From positions 1-30,350 of the forward strand of contig JAJFBJ010000050.1 in assembly GCA_020697375.1 (NCBI GenBank): a stretch of 30,350 nucleotides of DNA. The letters are read 5' to 3'. This document shows, one piece after another, positions 26,044 through 30,350 of this stretch. A model generated the notes under the pieces. The model saw only the letters and a list, made by a program, of their open reading frames with translations. It was not told where the DNA came from and ran no database searches. A program made the position numbers and the translations under genes. Numbering within the stretch: position 1 is the stretch's first letter; each line of letters begins with the position of its first letter. Source of the stretch: Nitrospira sp. (GTDB lineage: Bacteria > Nitrospirota > Nitrospiria > Nitrospirales > Nitrospiraceae).

Positions 26044-26910
26044 TTAGGAAACAAAGGAAGTCGCCAGATTCTGCGGCGCACGGGGTGGAGCATTCACGAA
26101 ACGCCGCAACCCATCCTGCCAGGCAGGCATACGGAACCCCAGCTGATGGAGACGGTCTCCCGACAGTACCGAATAGGCCGGCCGCTTGGCTGGTCTCGGC
26201 ATATCTGCCGTCGTGATCGCCTCGACGGGAACCCGAAGCCCCGACAACCTGACGATTTCGGAGGCAAAAGCATGCCAGGTACAATCGCCTTCGTTGGTCA
26301 CATGCAGAATGCCCTGCGCCGGATGCGCAAGAACATTGCCGATCATGCGAGCAAGGTCTTCGGCGAAGGTCGGACAGCCACGTTGATCCGCCACAACTTT
26401 CAAGGAGGGCCGTTCGGCCGCAAGCTGCAGGATGGTCTTGACGAAATTCCTGCCGTGATGCCCATACAGCCACGCCGTGCGAATCACCAACGTATTCTCA
26501 CAGCCGGCAAGGGCCCGCAGCTCTCCCGCGCGCTTGGACTCGCCATAGGCACTGACAGGATTCGTCGGATCGGACTCCACATAGGGACGAGCTCCGCGGC
26601 CATCGAATACATAGTCGGTCGAAAGATAGATCAGCCTGGCCCCAGTTTTGGCGGCCGCGCGGGCCACGCGTTCGGTTCCCTCGGCATTCACGGCCATGGC
26701 CAGACGGGGGTTCCCTTCTGCCCCATCCACGTCCGTATAGGCGCCCGCGTGAATGACGACCTCGGGCGCCGCCTCGACAACGGCCCGTTCGCAGTCTGGA
26801 TCTGTGAGATCGAAGATCGGGAGATCCAGCGCCGTCAGCTGATGCCCTTGCAAGACTTGCCGGAGGTCGGTCCCCAATTGGCCCTGGGCGCCGGTGATTA
26901 CGATCCGCAC
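26044..26910 (-). CDS. rfbD: dTDP-4-dehydrorhamnose reductase
   Basis: Last step of dTDP-L-rhamnose synthesis: NADPH reduction of dTDP-4-dehydro-L-rhamnose. 288 residues, normal length. The cofactor loop is VITGAQGQLGTDL (4-16), followed by AGAYTDVDGAEGNP (55-68). LSTDYVFDG (96-104) and Tyr122/Lys126 in AYGESK form the SDR active site. IRTAWLYGHHGRNFVKT and VVADQRGCPTFAEDLA complete the RmlD signature. The start is a GTG at 26910 with GAAGGGG five bases upstream, overlapping the rfbB end by 13 bases. Substrate supply needs an RfbC epimerase, which is not in this window. Confidence 0.94.
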   Translation of the reverse strand: MRIVITGAQGQLGTDLRQVLQGHQLTALDLPIFDLTDPDCERAVVEAAPEVVIHAGAYTDVDGAEGNPRLAMAVNAEGTERVARAAAKTGARLIYLSTDYVFDGRGARPYVESDPTNPVSAYGESKRAGELRALAGCENTLVIRTAWLYGHHGRNFVKTILQLAAERPSLKVVADQRGCPTFAEDLARMIGNVLAHPAQGILHVTNEGDCTWHAFASEIVRLSGLRVPVEAITTADMPRPAKRPAYSVLSGDRLHQLGFRMPAWQDGLRRFVNAPPRAPQNLATSFVS

Positions 26911-27890
26911 GCCTGCCCCTTCTGCAACCGGTTGGCATATTGCTGCTGGTAATATTCCCTAAACTCCCCGGACTTGATCTTTCTCCACCAATGCTCATGA
27001 CTGCGATACCAGTCGACGGTCTGTTTCAATCCCTCTTCGAACGGCACCGTCGGCTTCCACCCCAGGGCGTGGAGCCGGCTGCAATCGATCGACCGGATCA
27101 GACTGCGCGATCGGCCCAACGCCGTCACGATCTGTTCGGCCACCGTCACGTTCTCGCGCTCATTCCCTCCGCCGAGGTTGTAAATGGTTCCCGGTTCGCC
27201 GTGATCAAATACGTGCTCGATGCCGGCCGCATGGTCATAGACCGAGAGCCAATCCCGGCAATTCTTGCCGTCGCCATAGAGCGGGAGCGGCTCACCATCG
27301 ATCGCATTCGTCACGAACAAGGGAATGAATTTCTCTGGATACTGATTCGGCCCGTAGGTATTGCTGCCGCGGGTAACCAGGACGGGAAAGCGATAGGTCG
27401 TCCAATAACTCATGACCAACAGTTCGCCGCCCGCCTTGCTCGCCGAGTAGGGACTGCGCGGCTCCAGCCGGTCTTCTTCCTTGGAACTCCCCTGCTCGAC
27501 ACTGCCATAGACCTCATCGGTGCTCACTTGAAGGAAACGCCCGATGCCCGCCTGGCGCGCCTCCTCCAGCAAGATGCCGGTCCCCACCACATCAGTGCGG
27601 GCAAAGGCTCCGGGATCGAGAATCGAACGGTCGACATGCGTTTCTGCCGCGCAATTGATGATGCCCTCGATGCGATGCTCCCGCAGAATCGCCTGCACCA
27701 CCGCCTGATCGCAGATATCGCCCTGCACGAAGGTATAGTGCGGATGGCCCGCCAGGTCCGTGAGATTCTCAAGATTGCCGGAATACTTGAGCGCGTCGAG
27801 ATTGACCACCGAATGGCGTCCGCCCTGAATCAAACGACGCACCACATGCGAACCGATAAAACCCGCGCCACCCGTGACAAGAATACGCAT
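26898..27890 (-). CDS. rfbB: dTDP-glucose 4,6-dehydratase
   Basis: Converts dTDP-D-glucose to dTDP-4-dehydro-6-deoxy-D-glucose using bound NAD. 330 residues. The NAD-binding loop is LVTGGAGFIGSHVV (4-17). AAETHVDRSI (81-90), STDEVYGS (123-130) with the Asp-Glu pair, and Tyr148/Lys152 in YSASK are the catalytic elements. SNTYGPNQYPEKFIPLF and GDGKNCRDWLSVYDHA are RmlB hallmarks. The ATG at 27890 directly follows the rfbA stop with no spacer, so the two are certainly co-transcribed and probably coupled. The product can feed rhamnose as well as other 6-deoxy sugars. Confidence 0.96.
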   Translation of the reverse strand: MRILVTGGAGFIGSHVVRRLIQGGRHSVVNLDALKYSGNLENLTDLAGHPHYTFVQGDICDQAVVQAILREHRIEGIINCAAETHVDRSILDPGAFARTDVVGTGILLEEARQAGIGRFLQVSTDEVYGSVEQGSSKEEDRLEPRSPYSASKAGGELLVMSYWTTYRFPVLVTRGSNTYGPNQYPEKFIPLFVTNAIDGEPLPLYGDGKNCRDWLSVYDHAAGIEHVFDHGEPGTIYNLGGGNERENVTVAEQIVTALGRSRSLIRSIDCSRLHALGWKPTVPFEEGLKQTVDWYRSHEHWWRKIKSGEFREYYQQQYANRLQKGQACGS

Positions 27891-28625
27891 CTAAAACTCC
27901 ATCCTATTCGCCCCGGTCTGCGCCACCAGTTGGTTGGCTGCGAGTAACGATTCGATTGTGCCGGCATCTGTCCACCAGCCATCCAGCACCGTCCAGGTCA
28001 GCGCGCCGGATGCGATATAGGCGTTGTTGACATCAGTAATTTCCAGTTCACCTCGCTGAGAAGGCCGTAGCGTTTTGGCGATCTCGAAGACGCGAGCGTC
28101 GTAGAAATAGATCCCTGTCACCGCATATGACGAGCGTGGATGCGCCGGTTTCTCCTCGATGCTCAACACCCGATCCCCCTCGAGATGCGGCACACCGAAG
28201 CGCTGAGGATCTTTCACTTCTTTCAGCAGAATCTTCGCGCCGGTCTTCTGCCGGCGGAAGGCCTCCGCCGCCGTGGCGATATTGCCTTGAATCAGGTTGT
28301 CTCCCAACACGACGCAAATCGGTCCATCGTCGGCAAAGTGTTCCGCCAGCCGCAAAGCATCGGCGATCCCGCCCTCCCCCTGCTGATAGGTATAACTGAG
28401 ATGCTTGAGCCCAAAGTCCCTGCCGTTCCCCAACAATTTCAAAAAATCGCCGGCGCTGTTCCCCCCCGTCACCAGCATGACTTCCGTAATACCGGCATTC
28501 ACCAGCGTTTGAATCGGATAGTAGATCATCGGCTTGTCGTACACCGGCAGGAGATGCTTGTTCGTGACTTTGGTGAGAGGCAGCAATCGAGACCCGAGAC
28601 CCCCGGCGAGTACGACACCTTTCAT
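27891..28625 (-). CDS. rfbA: Glucose-1-phosphate thymidylyltransferase, short form
   Basis: Forms dTDP-glucose from dTTP and glucose-1-phosphate. At 244 residues it is the short type lacking the C-terminal extension of enterobacterial RmlA (about 290). VVLAGGLGSRLLPLT (4-18) is the nucleotide-binding loop, KHLLPVYDKPMIYYPI follows, VVLGDN (105-110) holds the metal-binding Asp, and IEEKP (156-160) the sugar-binding site. The ATG at 28625 has GGGGGTGAGGG immediately upstream. It is the first gene of the rfbA-rfbB-rfbD unit. The 148-bp gap before it should contain the promoter, but I could not identify clear -35/-10 boxes. Specificity for dTTP is inferred from neighbours. Confidence 0.93.
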   Translation of the reverse strand: MKGVVLAGGLGSRLLPLTKVTNKHLLPVYDKPMIYYPIQTLVNAGITEVMLVTGGNSAGDFLKLLGNGRDFGLKHLSYTYQQGEGGIADALRLAEHFADDGPICVVLGDNLIQGNIATAAEAFRRQKTGAKILLKEVKDPQRFGVPHLEGDRVLSIEEKPAHPRSSYAVTGIYFYDARVFEIAKTLRPSQRGELEITDVNNAYIASGALTWTVLDGWWTDAGTIESLLAANQLVAQTGANRMEF

Positions 28626-28773
28626 CCCTCACCCCCGCAGCAACAGAATGTTTGGCTCACACGGACCATGATGGCTTGGCGCATGAGATTCAGGACCGGT
28701 CATCAACTACCGGATCTTAGCGTTTCGCCGGGGCTGCAGACCAGAAAATTCGATCATCACGTCCATCGGTTGC

Positions 28774-29976
28774 TCATTCACCCGTCAGCGCGTCGACGAC
28801 ATGCTCGGCAAAGGGGAGCGATGAGGTGAAAGCCGGCGAGACGGCATTCAACACGTGGGTGGAACGCGGCCCCGGCGCAATGACAAAATCACTCATGAGT
28901 TCGGCCGTTCTCACGTCGATCAATTGCGCCCTGATGCCCGGTTCTTTGCCCGGCAGCAAATCGGCCTTTTCAAACCCCACCCCCAAATTCTCCGCCTCAC
29001 GAAAAAAGCCTGCTTGCGTCAGTTTGACCATTTCCGTCCATGCGATCGAGCGAAAATGGTCACGGTTGCGACCGAAGAGCCGCATCAGGTAGATGAGCAT
29101 CGTCAGACTATCCCCGAACGTCGCCCCGCTCATGCCCCGATACTGCTCGCGCCCAAGCAAAGGGAGGGCCGAAGGCCCGATCGTGACGTCGCCTTCAGGC
29201 CGTCGCGTAAAGTGCACGCCCAAAAAGGGATTCCGCAAGTCCGGCACGGGATAGATGTTGCCTCGGACCTGGAGCTTGGACTCAGGACGCAAGCGAAAAA
29301 ACTGTCCGCGAAAGGGCAAAATTTTGAAGTGCCGCCCAACCCCATAGGCATGGGCAATACGATCTGCATACAGCCCGCCGCAATTCACGAAATGCCCATA
29401 CGAGAAAGCGCCGCAGGTGGTGCGCGCCCCCGTCTCGCCCTCACGCCCCTGCCAGGCACAGTCGTATCGAAACTGCACTCCTTCGCGCTCGGCATCCGCC
29501 ACCATCGCAGCCATGACTCGCTGGGGATTCACCACCGCCGTGTCCCTGACATACAGCGCCTGCTGCACCGTCCTGGCACAGGGTTCGACCTCCTTTAATG
29601 CCTTCGGATCGAGCAGATTCACATGCACTCCATTGGCCTGGGCTCGCGCGTGCAACTCGCGTAACGCGGGCAACTCGGCTTCCGTCCGCGCCACAATCAC
29701 CTTGCCGTAGTCGTTGAGCGGAATAGCCTTTTCCCGGCAATAGGCCCGCATCCGCCGGTTCCCCTCGATACACAATCGAGCCTTGAGCGTGCCGGCCTTG
29801 TAATAGACGCCCGCGTGCAGCACGCCGCTGTTACGACCGCTGGCATGCAAACCGGCCGCGACCTCCTTTTCGAGCACGACGACCGTGGCGCGGTGCCGAC
29901 GCCTGAGTTCCCTCGCGATGGCCACACCGATCACTCCAGCCCCGACAATCAGAAAGTCGCAGCTCGTCTCGTTCAT
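28774..29976 (-). CDS. lhgO: FAD-dependent L-2-hydroxyglutarate oxidase/dehydrogenase
   Basis: DAO-family flavoprotein that oxidises L-2-hydroxyglutarate to 2-oxoglutarate. From the ATG at 29976 it has 400 residues, the normal LhgO length. The FAD loop FLIVGAGVIGVAIAREL (8-24) is followed by VVVLEKE. SGRNSGVLHAGVYYKAGT is the strongly diagnostic LhgO stretch. NCGGLYADRIA, ILPFRGQFF and IYPVPDLRNPFLGVHFT follow, and LNAVSPAFTSSLPFAE closes the family pattern. The frame is open up to 30138, but the extra 54 residues are Arg-rich and lie in repeat-like DNA. A GGGGAG box sits four bases before 29976. It is separated from rfbA by 148 bases and has no role in glycan assembly, so it probably marks the right border of the cluster. 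Confidence 0.92.
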   Translation of the reverse strand: MNETSCDFLIVGAGVIGVAIARELRRRHRATVVVLEKEVAAGLHASGRNSGVLHAGVYYKAGTLKARLCIEGNRRMRAYCREKAIPLNDYGKVIVARTEAELPALRELHARAQANGVHVNLLDPKALKEVEPCARTVQQALYVRDTAVVNPQRVMAAMVADAEREGVQFRYDCAWQGREGETGARTTCGAFSYGHFVNCGGLYADRIAHAYGVGRHFKILPFRGQFFRLRPESKLQVRGNIYPVPDLRNPFLGVHFTRRPEGDVTIGPSALPLLGREQYRGMSGATFGDSLTMLIYLMRLFGRNRDHFRSIAWTEMVKLTQAGFFREAENLGVGFEKADLLPGKEPGIRAQLIDVRTAELMSDFVIAPGPRSTHVLNAVSPAFTSSLPFAEHVVDALTGE

Positions 29977-30107
29977 TGATCTCCCCACTTTGTGGATCCT
30001 GCGGAAGACGGCCCATGACAACCGAGCCGCACGACCCTGTCGAATCGCCAGCCTGATGCGTATCCCCCGACGCAGCGGACGCCCGCGCCGGAATCCGTGG
30101 CGGCCTA

Positions 30108-30202
30108 TCAGGCTGCGGAAAAACTCGATTTTGCACAATACCGCCGCGATCAGTCACGTGGCATACTGGTATCAGAATAGCCTGCAGGATGCGCACAAAG
30201 GC
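30108..30202. repeat. Possible dispersed intergenic repeat
   Basis: The left part reads CAGGCTGCGGAAAAACTCG and the right part has CCTGCAGGATGCGCACAAAG. These phrases resemble intergenic repeats I recall from Nitrospira-type genomes, where similar text recurs around GCAGGATGCGCA and AGTTTTTCxGCAGCC. Only one copy is visible here, so repetition cannot be shown from this window. Boundaries are approximate. Confidence 0.3.
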
Positions 30203-30225
30203 GACCTTCTTACCCGCCCGACCCC

Positions 30226-30244
30226 GGCGCGTCAAAGACGCGCC
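30226..30244. repeat. Perfect 8-bp inverted repeat with 3-base loop
   Basis: GGCGCGTC, AAA, GACGCGCC form a perfect GC-rich hairpin. There is no T-run on either side, so a classic intrinsic terminator is not supported. It may be a stem within the neighbouring repeat-like DNA or a Rho-independent-like pause site for a gene beyond the window. Confidence 0.5.
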
Positions 30245-30350
30245 CTGTCCTAGGCAAGGCCGCAGCGAGGTCCGCGACGCGAAGAAGAATGAGCGTCACG
30301 TCTGCGGACGGGCGCGAGCCGGTGAGCGCCCAGTGTCCCAGAGGCGAATC

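Larger units (their letters stand above)
29977..30350. other. Non-coding right edge with repeat-like sequence
   Basis: No supported gene is present in the last 374 bases. Open frames here are short and unlike known families. The stretch should hold the promoter of the L-2-hydroxyglutarate oxidase gene. It also contains a likely dispersed repeat and a short perfect inverted repeat, listed separately. Confidence 0.5.

Noticed and set aside
25667..26473. 268-codon minus-strand frame overlapping rfbD and the ligase leader
   Set aside because: It starts inside rfbD in another frame and shows no family motif; the rfbD frame is certain.
25942..26952. Long plus-strand open frame (336 codons) opposite rfbD
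   Set aside because: Antisense shadow of rfbD; no recognisable domain.
26940..27947. Long plus-strand open frame (335 codons) opposite rfbB
   Set aside because: It is the antisense shadow of a complete, motif-rich rfbB in GC-rich DNA and shows no family motifs itself.
29977..30138. N-terminal extension of the L-2-hydroxyglutarate oxidase frame
   Set aside because: Arg-rich, not family-like, and a strong GGGGAG box precedes the ATG at 29976.
30226..30244. GC-rich hairpin as an intrinsic terminator
   Set aside because: No run of T residues follows on either strand.
1..30350. tRNA, rRNA, CRISPR arrays, transposases or integrases
   Set aside because: None recognised on reading through the window; no regularly spaced repeats and no recombinase motifs in any open frame.

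Overview
This window is a bacterial surface-polysaccharide (O-antigen or exopolysaccharide) biosynthesis locus. Almost every gene reads on the minus strand, so transcription runs from right to left. Gene content points to a Gram-negative with ABC-transporter-dependent polysaccharide export. The right-edge repeat and general gene style resemble what I remember of Nitrospira-type genomes (Nitrospirota). That taxonomic guess is an inference and was not tested.

Layout from right to left (direction of transcription): (i) 28.8-30.0 kb, an FAD-dependent L-2-hydroxyglutarate oxidase (LhgO-like) that looks like a flanking metabolic gene, preceded by about 370 bp of non-coding, repeat-like DNA. (ii) 26.0-28.6 kb, a tightly packed dTDP-sugar module rfbA-rfbB-rfbD; rfbC is not present. 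(iii) 24.3-25.7 kb, an O-antigen ligase/polymerase-family membrane protein behind a roughly 390-bp leader region. (iv) 22.3-24.1 kb, gmd followed by a broken fcl. The fcl gene has lost about 50 codons covering the catalytic Ser/Tyr/Lys and is out of frame across the junction. (v) 20.1-22.3 kb, the Wzm/Wzt polysaccharide ABC exporter, with a C-terminal cargo-recognition domain on Wzt. (vi) 15.6-20.1 kb, two methyltransferases, a CgeB-like glycosyltransferase and a glutamine-hydrolysing asparagine synthetase-like amidotransferase. (vii) 14.9-15.6 kb, a lone plus-strand FkbM-family methyltransferase. (viii) 1.3-14.8 kb, a long run of glycosyltransferases (GT4, GT2, GT9 and unusual GT-A types, one of them a GT2-GT9-like two-domain fusion) plus one zinc-ribbon methyltransferase. 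(ix) 1-1.3 kb, the phosphoglycosyl (sugar-1-phosphate) transferase that starts the glycan on undecaprenyl phosphate, cut by the window edge.

Working model: the polyprenyl glycosylphosphotransferase primes the lipid carrier. Seven single-domain glycosyltransferases of recognised class (GT2, GT4, GT9 or CgeB type), the GT2-GT9-like fusion and two less certain GT-A proteins build the glycan from dTDP-rhamnose-type and possibly GDP-6-deoxyhexose precursors. Methyltransferases and the amidotransferase decorate it. Wzm/Wzt flips it, and the ligase-family protein attaches it to an acceptor. The most unusual observations are the deletion-inactivated fcl beside an intact gmd, the GT2-GT9-like fusion, a little-known GT-A-like protein with a DDD motif, and the single opposite-strand FkbM gene that splits the minus-strand run. 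I saw no tRNA, rRNA, CRISPR array, integrase or transposase. I did not find a wholly new system.
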